Shown here: piece after piece, positions 37,735 to 45,340 of the stretch
Layout: every line of letters starts with the position of its first letter
How positions within the stretch are numbered: position 1 is the stretch's first letter
Notes under the pieces: model-generated
The model's database searches: none
The model's input: the letters and a program-made list of their open reading frames with translations, nothing else
Told to the model about the DNA's origin: nothing
Assembly: GCF_001636295.1 (NCBI RefSeq)
Contig: NZ_CP014209.1
Location: 1,612,001-1,676,000 of the forward strand
Direction: 5' to 3'
From: Isoptericola dokdonensis DS-3
GTDB taxonomy: Bacteria; Actinomycetota; Actinomycetes; Actinomycetales; Cellulomonadaceae
DNA: 64,000 nucleotides
Translations under genes and position numbers: made by a program

Positions 37735-39012
37735 CTACCCGAGCGCGGGCAGGCCCCCGACGACGGAGCGGGCGTCGACCCCGGCCGCGCGCGCGACGGC
37801 GGCCACCCGTGCCGACCGGGCGCCCACCGCGCACACCAGCACGACGGGACGGTCGGTCGGGAGCTCCGCGAGCGCCGCACGGGCGGTGGCGTCGGGGGCG
37901 TCGGCGGAGCGGCCGAGGAACGTGCCGCTGGGCACCAGCCGCGCCCCGGGCAGGGGGCGCACCTGCGCCTCCCACTCCTCGCGCACGTCGACGAGCAGCG
38001 CGGGCGGATCGGCGGCGAGCAGGGCGGGGACCTCGACGCCGCGGACCTCCGGGTCGGACGTCGGCGCGCCGGCCCCCGGCGTCGTCGCTGCGGATGCCGC
38101 GGGGGCGAGCCCGCAGAACGCGGCGTACGCGTCGTCGCCGGGCAGCAGCGCGGTGACGGGCTCGCGCGTCGGGTCGGGCAGCACGGTGAGCTCGCGCCAT
38201 TCGGGGCCCAGCGCGTCGTGGACGGCGAGCCGCCCGAGCAGGGTGCGGCCGACGCCGGTGATCAGCTTGACGGCCTCGACGGCCATCGCGGAACCGATGG
38301 TGCCGCACATCGCGCCCAGCACTCCCCCGGTGGCGCAGTCGGGCACGGTGCCGGGAGGCGGCGGGACGGGGAACACGTCGCGGTAGGTGACGCCGCGCCG
38401 GGTCTCGGTGCCGTGCGCGTCGTCGGCGACCAGGTGGCGCGGCGCGCCCCAGAACACGGCGACCTGACCGTCGAACCGGTCGATCGACCCCCACACGACG
38501 GGCAGACCCAGCACCTCGGCGGCGTCGGACACGAGGTAGCGGGTCGGGAAGTTGTCGGCCCCGTCGAGGACGACGTCGTAGCCGCGCAGGACGTCGAGCA
38601 CGTTGCCCGGGCCGAGACGCACCGGGTGCTCGACGACCGTCACGTGCGGGTTGACCTCGGCGACCGTCTCCCGGGCGGAGGCCACCTTCGCCCGGCCGAC
38701 GTCCGACTGCCCGTGCGCGACCTGGCGCTGCAGGTTGGTGACGTCCACGACGTCGTCGTCCACGACGCCGAGCGTGCCGACGCCCGCCGCGGCGAGGTAG
38801 AGCAGCGCCGGGCTGCCGAGGCCGCCCGCTCCGACGACGAGCACCCGCGCGGCGGCGAGGCGCCGCTGCCCCTCCGGCCCCAGACCGGGCAGCGCGAGGT
38901 GGCGGGCGTACCGCGCGACCTCGGCGTCGCTCAGGGCGGGCACCGGCTCGACGAGCGGCGCGAGCCGGTCGGCGTCGCCGCTGACACCGGAGTCGGGCCG
39001 CAGCGCCGTCAT
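37735..39012 (-). CDS. ThiF/MoeB-type adenylyltransferase with rhodanese domain
   Basis: 425 aa, MoeZ-like. E1-type adenylation domain: VLVVGAGGLGSPALLYLAAAG, DVTNLQRQVAHGQSDVGRAK, DNFPTRYLVSD and PDCATGGVLGAMCGTIGSAM. C-terminal rhodanese (about residues 330-425) with sulfur-carrying Cys in VVLVCAVGARSARV. Adenylates ubiquitin-like carriers (ThiS, MoaD, CysO) and supplies sulfur. Position next to thiS/thiG suggests ThiF function. It is transcribed opposite and outside the riboswitch operon, downstream of the DUF3817 gene (4-nt overlap). Confidence 0.9.
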   Translation of the reverse strand: MTALRPDSGVSGDADRLAPLVEPVPALSDAEVARYARHLALPGLGPEGQRRLAAARVLVVGAGGLGSPALLYLAAAGVGTLGVVDDDVVDVTNLQRQVAHGQSDVGRAKVASARETVAEVNPHVTVVEHPVRLGPGNVLDVLRGYDVVLDGADNFPTRYLVSDAAEVLGLPVVWGSIDRFDGQVAVFWGAPRHLVADDAHGTETRRGVTYRDVFPVPPPPGTVPDCATGGVLGAMCGTIGSAMAVEAVKLITGVGRTLLGRLAVHDALGPEWRELTVLPDPTREPVTALLPGDDAYAAFCGLAPAASAATTPGAGAPTSDPEVRGVEVPALLAADPPALLVDVREEWEAQVRPLPGARLVPSGTFLGRSADAPDATARAALAELPTDRPVVLVCAVGARSARVAAVARAAGVDARSVVGGLPALG

Positions 39013-39419
39013 GCGCCGTACCGGTCGGCCAGCGCCGTCAGCTTCACCTCGGCCTCGGCGTGGATCTTCTTCTCCAGCACGAACGACATCACCGGCACGA
39101 CGCCCGCGAACACCATGGAGGCGAGACGGCCGTAGCCCCAGCGCATCTTCGCCCACAGGTCCAGCACGGTGATGAGGTACAGCACGTAGATCCACCCGTG
39201 CGCGAACGGGATCCACGACAGGTACGCCATCACGCCGTCCACGTCGACGAACGCCCCCACCACGTACTTGACGATCATCTCGCCGCAGAACACCAGCAGC
39301 GTCACACCCGTGATCAGCGCCATCACGCGGTAGCGGGACAGCGCACCGCGGGCCTTGCGGATCGCGGTCGCGGCCTGCTCGGTGGAGACGGTCGGGGCGG
39401 AGGGCTGCTCGGTGCTCAC
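39009..39419 (-). CDS. DUF3817 membrane protein
   Basis: 136 aa, three membrane helices (YRVMALITGVTLLVFCGEMI, FAHGWIYVLYLITVLDLWAK, MVFAGVVPVMSFVLEKK). The helix-2 HGW..YL motif and the C-terminal FVLEKKIHAEA are DUF3817 features; function unknown, often near guaA in actinobacteria. The GTG start is supported by TATCCT ending 7 nt upstream (leaderless). Confidence 0.85.
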   Translation of the reverse strand: MSTEQPSAPTVSTEQAATAIRKARGALSRYRVMALITGVTLLVFCGEMIVKYVVGAFVDVDGVMAYLSWIPFAHGWIYVLYLITVLDLWAKMRWGYGRLASMVFAGVVPVMSFVLEKKIHAEAEVKLTALADRYGA

Positions 39420-39471
39420 GCACTCCAGGATAGGCGGCGAAAATGCGGTGATCGGTGTCAGGTGCGCCACC

Positions 39472-39477
39472 TAGGGT
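39472..39477 (+). promoter_or_regulatory. -10 box (TAGGGT) for the ABC exporter operon
   Basis: Ends 7 nt before the GTG at 39485, the same spacing seen at other leaderless starts here. It identifies that GTG as the true start of the first ABC gene and thereby shows that the gene is out of frame. Confidence 0.65.
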
Positions 39478-39484
39478 CGACCCC

Positions 39485-41286
39485 GTGCGCCCCCTCCCCC
39501 TGCCCGACCTCGGCACGCCGCCCCTGACCTCCGCCCCCGCCTGCTGCTGTGGCAGGCGGGGCGCCAACGTGGCGTCGTCGCCCTCGCCGCGCTCGCGGGC
39601 ACCGTGTCGATGCTCGCGTCGGCCGCGTCGCCGCTGCTGCTCGGGCAGGCCGTCGACGCCGGGCTCGCGGCCGGGTTCGGTCCGCAGCTGTGGGTGTGGT
39701 GCGGGTGGATGCTCGTCGCCGCCGCCACGATCGTCGTCTCCGGGTACTTCTCCCACACGTTCGACGTGGAGAGCTGGCTGCGCGCCACCTTCGCCCTCAC
39801 CGAGCTCGTCGGCGACAAGGCGACCCGTGCCGGGCACGCCGTCACCCGCAAGCTCCCCACCGGGGAGGTCGTCGCGGCCGTCGCGAACGACGCGCTGCGC
39901 GTCGGCGACGTGTTCGCGATGTCCGGGCGGTTCGTCGGCGGGGTCGTCGCCTACGCCGCGGCGACCGGCGTCCTGCTCTCCCAGGACCTGCGCCTCGGGC
40001 TCGTCGTCGCGCTCGGCATCCCCGTCGTCGCCGCGGCCCTCGCCCTGCTCGTCAAGCCGCTGCAGGCCCGCCAGCAGGCCAGCCGGGAGGCCACCGGCCG
40101 GCTCACCTCCCTCGGCGCCGACACCGTCTCGGGGCTGCGCATCCTGCGCGGCATCGGCGGGGAGGACGTCTTCACCGCGCGGTACGCCGCGCAGTCGCAG
40201 GAGGTGCGCCGCCGCGGCGTGCGCGTCGCCGTCGTGCAGTCCGTCCTCGACGGGCTCCAGGTGCTGCTGCCCGGGCTGCTCGTCGCGCTCGTGCTGTGGA
40301 TCGGCGCACGCGCCGTCGTCACCGGCGACCTCACCCCCGGCGAGCTCGTCACCTTCTACGGGTACGCCGCGTTCCTGTCGTGGCCGGTACAGATGGCCAC
40401 CCAGATGCTCCAGATGACCACCAACGCGCTCGTGTCCGCCCGCAAGCTCCTCGGCGTCCTCCAGGTCACCGAGGCGACCCCGCAGGCCGCCGCGCCCGCC
40501 GCGGCGCCGCCCGCCGGCAGCGACCTCGTCGACCGCGCCAGCGGGCTCGTGCTGCGGCCCGGACGCGTCGTCGGCCTCGTCTGCGCCGACCCCGACGTCT
40601 CCGCCGCGCTCGCCACCCGGCTCGGCCGGATCGACGACGACGTCGAGGCGCCCCACCACGTCACCCTCGGCGGGGTGCGCCTCGCCGACCTCGACAAGGC
40701 AGCGCTGCGCGAACGCGTCGTCGTCGCCGAGGCCACGCCCCACCTGTTCTCCGGCGTCCTCGCCGACACGCTCGACGCCCGCGGCCGCGCCGCCCGCGAC
40801 GACCTCCTCGCCGCGCTGCTCACCGCCGACGCCCAGGACGTCCTCGACTCCGTGCCCGGCGGCCTCGACGGCGAGATCCCCGAGAAGGGCCGGTCGCTGT
40901 CCGGCGGGCAGCGGCAGCGCGTCGCACTCGCCCGCGCCCTGCTCACCGACGCCGAGATCCTCGTCCTCGTCGAACCCACCAGCGCCGTCGACGCGCACAC
41001 CGAGGCCCGCATCGCCGAACGCGTCGCCGCCGCCCGGCACGGCCGCACCACCCTCGTCGTCACCGCCAGCCCGCTCGTCCTCGACCACGTCGACGACGTC
41101 GCCCTGCTGTCCGACGACGGGCACGTCGTGGCCACCGCCACCCACGCCGACCTGCTCACCCGGACCGACGCCGTCGCCGCCGCCTACCGCGCCGTCGTCG
41201 GCCGGAGCCTCGACGACCCCGTCGCCGCGGGCCGGCCCGAGGCCTCCGCCGACACCGCCGACACCCTCGAAGGAGCCGCGCGATGA
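39485..41286 (+). CDS. ABC exporter half-transporter A (apparent frameshift; degenerate ATP site)
   Basis: Membrane domain plus nucleotide-binding domain, about 600 aa once the frame is repaired. Translation from GTG 39485 reads VRPLPLPDLGTPPLTSA, then must shift at a CCCCC run (39534-39538) into the frame RLLLWQAGRQRGVVALAALA, which continues intact to 41286. Without the shift the product would have to start at an internal GTG (39604), losing the first membrane helix. In the ATPase domain Walker A is absent (VVGLVCADPDVSAALATRL), Walker B Asp is Val (LVLVEPTS) and the H-loop His is missing, but the signature LSGGQRQRVALARAL is perfect. Pairs with the next gene. Confidence 0.85.
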
Positions 41287-43052
41287 GCGCCACCGCGCCG
41301 CCCCCGTCGTCCGACCCCCGCCGCCTGCCCGTCGCGGACAGCGCCGAGGTCCGCCGCACCGTCGCCCGCCTGTTCCACCGCCACCGTGGCAGCCTCGGCG
41401 GCGTCGCCGTGCTGCACACGCTCGCGGCCCTCGCCGGCCTCACCGGGCCGTTCCTGCTCGGCCGCATCATCGACGAGACCACCGCCGGGACCACCCTCGC
41501 GCGGGTCGACACCCTCGCCCTCGTGCTGCTGGCCGCCGTCGTCGTGCAGGCCGTCGTCACGCGATTCGCCCAGCGACTGTCCATGGTGTTCGGCGAGCGC
41601 GTCTTCGCCGAGCTGCGCGAGGAGTTCATGGCGACCGCCACCCGCTTGCCGCTGTCCACCGTGGAGAAGGCCGGCACCGGGGACCTCGTCGCCCGCACCA
41701 CCAACGACGTCAACAAGCTCGCGCACGCCGTCCGGTTCGGCGTGCCCCGCGTCCTGGTGTGCGTCGTCACGCTCACCCTGACCCTCGTCGCGTCGTTCCT
41801 CGCCGACCCCCTGGTCGCTCTCGCCCTGCTCGTCGGCGTGCCGATCATCGTGTTCACCCTGCGCTGGTACCTGCGCCGTGCCACCCCCGGCTATCTGCGG
41901 GTGTCCTCCGCGTTCGCGACCCTCAACGGGACCGTCACCGAGGCCGTCGAGGGCGCGCGCACCACCGAGGCCCTGTGGCTCGGCGCCGGGCTGCGCCGCC
42001 GGCTGCGCGGCGACCTCGCCGAGACCTTCACCGCCGAGTCCCACACGCTGCGCCTGCGTCAGCGCCTCATCCCGGGGCTGGACACCGCCGTCGCGATCGC
42101 CCCCATCGCCGTCGTCCTCTGGGGCGCGTGGCTGGCGTCGCAGGGCCTGACCACGGTCGGCACCGTCGCCACCCTCGCGGTGTACGCGCACCAGATGGGC
42201 GGGCCCGTCTTCGACCTCGTGTTCTGGCTCGACGAGCTCCAGGTCGCCGCCGTCGCGCTCGCCCGCGTGGTCGGTGTCGGGCTCGTCGCCCCCGACCGCG
42301 AGGTCTCCGGCGCCGTCCCGGCGTCGGAGGAGGTGCGGGCCGCCGCCGTGCGGTACGCGTACACGCCCGGGCGGGACGTCCTGCACGGCGTCGACCTCGA
42401 CCTGCGCCCCGGCGAACGTCTCGCCGTCGTCGGGCCGTCGGGAGCGGGCAAGTCCACCCTCGGACGCATGCTCGCCGGCATCCACCCGCCCACCGGAGGC
42501 ACCGTGACCGTCGGCGGCGTGCCGCTCGTCGACCTGCCGCTGGAGGACCTGCGCGGCCACGTCGCCCTCGTCACCCAGGAGCACCACGTGTTCGTCGGGA
42601 CGCTGGCGGAGAACCTGCGGCTCGCCGACACCGGCGCGACCGACGACGCCCTGTGGGACGCGCTCGGCGCCGTCGACGCCCGCGGCTGGGTGCGTGCCCT
42701 GCCCGACGGGCTCGCCACCGAGGTCGGCTCCGGAGGCCACCCGCTCACCCCGGCGCAGGCCCAGCAGGTCGCCCTCGCCCGGCTCGTCCTGCTCGACCCG
42801 CACACCCTCGTGCTCGACGAGGCGACCTCGCTGCTCGACCCCCGCGCCGCCCGGCACCTCGAGCAGTCCCTCAACGCCGTCCTGGCCGGACGGACCGTCG
42901 TGGCGATCGCCCACCGGCTGCACACCGCGCACGACGCCGACCGCGTGGCCGTCGTCGACGGCGGCCGCATCACCGAGATCGGTTCGCACGACGACCTCGT
43001 CGCCGCCGGCGGGGACTACGCCCGCCTCTGGCACTCCTGGCAGGCCGACTGA
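41283..43052 (+). CDS. ABC exporter half-transporter B
   Basis: 589 aa: six membrane helices (about residues 40-320) then an ATPase domain with intact Walker A (GPSGAGKST), Q-loop (VTQEHHV), Walker B (LVLDEATS) and H-loop (AIAHR), but a degenerate signature (LTPAQAQQVALARL for LSGGQ). Complements half A so that only one of the two composite ATP sites is catalytic. ATGA overlap with gene A. Exporter of unknown substrate, family of multidrug/lipid half-transporters. Confidence 0.93.
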   Translation: MSATAPPPSSDPRRLPVADSAEVRRTVARLFHRHRGSLGGVAVLHTLAALAGLTGPFLLGRIIDETTAGTTLARVDTLALVLLAAVVVQAVVTRFAQRLSMVFGERVFAELREEFMATATRLPLSTVEKAGTGDLVARTTNDVNKLAHAVRFGVPRVLVCVVTLTLTLVASFLADPLVALALLVGVPIIVFTLRWYLRRATPGYLRVSSAFATLNGTVTEAVEGARTTEALWLGAGLRRRLRGDLAETFTAESHTLRLRQRLIPGLDTAVAIAPIAVVLWGAWLASQGLTTVGTVATLAVYAHQMGGPVFDLVFWLDELQVAAVALARVVGVGLVAPDREVSGAVPASEEVRAAAVRYAYTPGRDVLHGVDLDLRPGERLAVVGPSGAGKSTLGRMLAGIHPPTGGTVTVGGVPLVDLPLEDLRGHVALVTQEHHVFVGTLAENLRLADTGATDDALWDALGAVDARGWVRALPDGLATEVGSGGHPLTPAQAQQVALARLVLLDPHTLVLDEATSLLDPRAARHLEQSLNAVLAGRTVVAIAHRLHTAHDADRVAVVDGGRITEIGSHDDLVAAGGDYARLWHSWQAD

Positions 43053-43068
43053 CCCTCCCCTCCCCCGC

Positions 43069-43135
43069 GAGATCGACCCTCCGGGATCGAGATCGACGCT
43101 CGGTGCGTCGATCTCGGTCCGGGAGGGTCGATCTC
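43069..43135. repeat. 67-bp hairpin repeat, left copy
   Basis: 30-nt arms (starting GAGATCGACCCTCC) around loop CTCGGTG, 28 of 30 positions pairing. It begins 17 nt after the ABC gene stop and lies 68 bp upstream of the DUF559 gene. Nearly identical to the copy at 44180-44246. Confidence 0.9.
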
Positions 43136-43203
43136 ACCGACGGCCGTCCACAGGTTTGCCCGCGGCGCACCACCGCGGCCGCGCAGCTGGCACGCTGACG
43201 CCC

Positions 43204-44178
43204 ATGACGGACGACTCCACCGGTCCCCGACGCCGCGACACCGTCCGCCCCGGCGACCGTCGCGGGCTCACGCCGGCGGCCGTCCCGCCCGCCGTGCGGT
43301 TCGACGAGCGACGCCGCCCCGAGCTGCGGCGCCGTCGCCGCGACGGCAGCCTCGAGCGGCTCCGCAAGGGCGTCTACCTCGCCCCGGTCGCCGGCGACGG
43401 CGGGGTGGCCCGCCGTCGGCAGGACGAGCTGTTGCGTCGCGTCCGAGCCGTCGAGAGCAGGCTCGACGTCGACCACTGGTTCTCCCACACCACCGCCGCG
43501 GTGCTGCACGGCTGCTGGACGTGGCGGCTGTCCGCCGTCGTGCACCTCACCCAGCTCCGCCCGCCCAACCAGTCACAGGTCCGCGAACGCGACCTCCACC
43601 GTCACTGGACGACGCTCCCGCCGCGCGACCGGACCGACGTCGGCGGCATCCCCGTGACGACGCTGGAGCGGACCGTCGTGGGCTGCGCACGTCTGGTGCC
43701 CCCGGGCCAGGCGCTCGTCGTCGCCGACTCGGCGGTGCGTGGTGGCGCGGACGTCGAGCTGATCGCCGACATCCTCGACGAGTCCGCCGGGAAGCGGGGC
43801 GTCGTGCGGGCCCGCACGGTGCTCGACCTGGTGGACCCCCGGTCGGAGTCGCCGGGCGAGTCGGTGCTGCGGTGGACCCTGCACGACGAGGGCCTCCCCC
43901 GGCCTGAGGTCGGCCTGGCCGTGGACACCCGGCTCGGGACCTTCTGGCTGGATCTCGCCTGGCCGGAGCAGAGGGTCGCGGTCGAGTTCGACGGGTTGGT
44001 CAAGTACTCGGGCGGCGACTACGGGGACCCGTCGGCGCGGGTGGTGGCGGAGAAGGCTCGTCAGGACGCGCTGGAGGAGGCCGGGTGGGTCGTCATCCGG
44101 GTCGTCTGGTCCGACCTCGCCGAGGGTGCCGCGCTGGCGGAGCGGATCCGCCTCGCACTCCGACGCCGCCACCGGTGA
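43204..44178 (+). CDS. AbiEi-like winged helix plus DUF559 (Vsr-like nuclease fold) protein
   Basis: 324 aa. Residues about 20-65 resemble the AbiEi-type antitoxin winged helix (RRRRDGSLERLRKGVYLAPV). The middle is a linker domain (VDHWFSHTTAAVLHGCW, GIPVTTLERTVVGCARLV). The C-terminal ~90 residues form a restriction-endonuclease-like DUF559 domain: Glu in SPGESVLRW, WLDLAWPEQRVAVEFDG (catalytic-type D and E), and KARQDALEEAGWVVIRV. No toxin gene adjoins it, so it is an orphan. Bracketed by two copies of a 67-bp hairpin, the right copy starting 1 nt after its stop. Function unproven. Confidence 0.8.
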   Translation: MTDDSTGPRRRDTVRPGDRRGLTPAAVPPAVRFDERRRPELRRRRRDGSLERLRKGVYLAPVAGDGGVARRRQDELLRRVRAVESRLDVDHWFSHTTAAVLHGCWTWRLSAVVHLTQLRPPNQSQVRERDLHRHWTTLPPRDRTDVGGIPVTTLERTVVGCARLVPPGQALVVADSAVRGGADVELIADILDESAGKRGVVRARTVLDLVDPRSESPGESVLRWTLHDEGLPRPEVGLAVDTRLGTFWLDLAWPEQRVAVEFDGLVKYSGGDYGDPSARVVAEKARQDALEEAGWVVIRVVWSDLAEGAALAERIRLALRRRHR

Positions 44179-44179
44179 C

Positions 44180-44246
44180 GAGATCGACCCTCCCGGATCG
44201 AGATCGACGCACGGTACGTCGATCTCGATCCGGGAGGGTCGATCTC
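44180..44246. repeat. 67-bp hairpin repeat, right copy (perfect 30-bp arms)
   Basis: Arms 44180-44209 and 44217-44246 are perfect reverse complements over 30 bp with loop CACGGTA. It starts directly after the DUF559 stop codon and lies 23 bp from the SURF1 stop, so it could end transcription from both sides. Confidence 0.92.
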
Positions 44247-44269
44247 GCGGCGACGAAAGGTCGCAGACG

Positions 44270-45172
44270 TCAGGACGGCAGGCCGGCGATGCCCCGGCCG
44301 ACGGGGTCGTCGGTGCGGTCGTCGCGGCGACGGGTCTCCCGACGCCCCCCGGCCATCTCGTCGCGGACGAGGCGGACCCACAGGGAGAACGCGAAGAGGC
44401 CGAACACCCACCACTGGAGGGCGTAGAAGAAGTTCTGCAGGTTCACGTCGGTGCCGCCCTCCAGCACGGGCCGCGGCAGGGGTGCGGGTCCGCCGTCGGC
44501 GACGCCCGGCTGGGCGGGGTCGGAGTCCGTGAGCACGACGTAGCCGGTGTAGACGGGGCCGTCCCAGAGGTTGGCAAGCTGCGACGACGCGATGTCCTGC
44601 ACGAGCGGCGGCCCGCCGGGGTTGGCGGGCAGGTCGCCGGTGCGCAGGGTCGACTCCGACGCCTGGAGCCAGCCGGAGACGCGCACCTCGCCGTCGGGGA
44701 CGTCGAGCGCGGCGGCGTCGGGCTTCGGGGAATCGACCCAGCCGCGCACGACGGGCAGCACGGGCGCCCCGGAGAGCGTCGCCCAGGACTCGCCGCCGGT
44801 GCCGTCCTCGCTGACGCGCAGCGGGGTGAGGACGAGGTAGCCCTCGACCCCGTCGAGGGACCGGCCGGCGACGAGCACCTGGTCGTCAGGCTCGTAGGTG
44901 CCCTCGACCCACGTCTGGCGACCGACGAGCTCGCCGGGGAACGACGTCTGGGGCACCAGGAGGTCGCCGAGCGCGGCGGGTCCGGCGGCGGCGGCCTCGG
45001 CGGCCTCCTGCTGGGCGGCGAGGGTGGCGCGCTCGTAGGCGCGGTCGATCTGCCAGACGCCGAGGCGCCCGCACACGAGGGCGGCGAGCAGCAGGAGCAG
45101 CAGGATCGCCAGCATGCGCGGCTGGCGGGCCACCGACCAGAAGGTTCGGCGCACGGGTGGGGCGTCGGGCAC
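44270..45172 (-). CDS. SURF1-family cytochrome oxidase assembly protein
   Basis: 300 aa with the SURF1 layout: membrane helix near residue 20 (MLAILLLLLLAALVCGRLGVWQ), large external domain (GRQTWVEGTY, VLVVPVVRGWV-like VLPVVRGWVDS, VSGWLQASE), and a second helix near residue 260 (QNFFYALQWWVFGLFAFSLWV) carrying the conserved NxxYAxQWW. Helps assemble the haem-copper oxidase. GTG start with GATACC 8 nt upstream. Family membership is clear. Confidence 0.9.
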   Translation of the reverse strand: MPDAPPVRRTFWSVARQPRMLAILLLLLLAALVCGRLGVWQIDRAYERATLAAQQEAAEAAAAGPAALGDLLVPQTSFPGELVGRQTWVEGTYEPDDQVLVAGRSLDGVEGYLVLTPLRVSEDGTGGESWATLSGAPVLPVVRGWVDSPKPDAAALDVPDGEVRVSGWLQASESTLRTGDLPANPGGPPLVQDIASSQLANLWDGPVYTGYVVLTDSDPAQPGVADGGPAPLPRPVLEGGTDVNLQNFFYALQWWVFGLFAFSLWVRLVRDEMAGGRRETRRRDDRTDDPVGRGIAGLPS

Positions 45173-45340
45173 GGGTCCACGGTATCGGGGCCGTGGCACC
45201 GCTCCGGCATCCGGTGACGCAGGTCACCGGCCCGGACGGCGGCCCGGTCCGCACGTGCCCGCCGCTCGCGCTGCGGTCCGGTGCCGCCTGGGGTGGAATG
45301 AGAGCGATCGCAAGAATCAGTGCAGCCCAGGGAGTGTGTG

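Noticed and set aside
39604..41286. Start of ABC half A at the internal GTG 39604
   Set aside because: It would remove the first membrane helix, has no ribosome site, and ignores the promoter and family-like N-terminus at 39485.
43069..44246. Complete insertion sequence
   Set aside because: No transposase, no target-site duplication visible, and the DUF559 protein is not a known transposase; the hairpins are internally palindromic rather than terminal inverted repeats of one element.
45173..45340. tRNA or small RNA upstream of xfp
   Set aside because: No cloverleaf, TPsiC-like block or terminator could be found; only a GCGATCGC palindrome and the xfp ribosome site.
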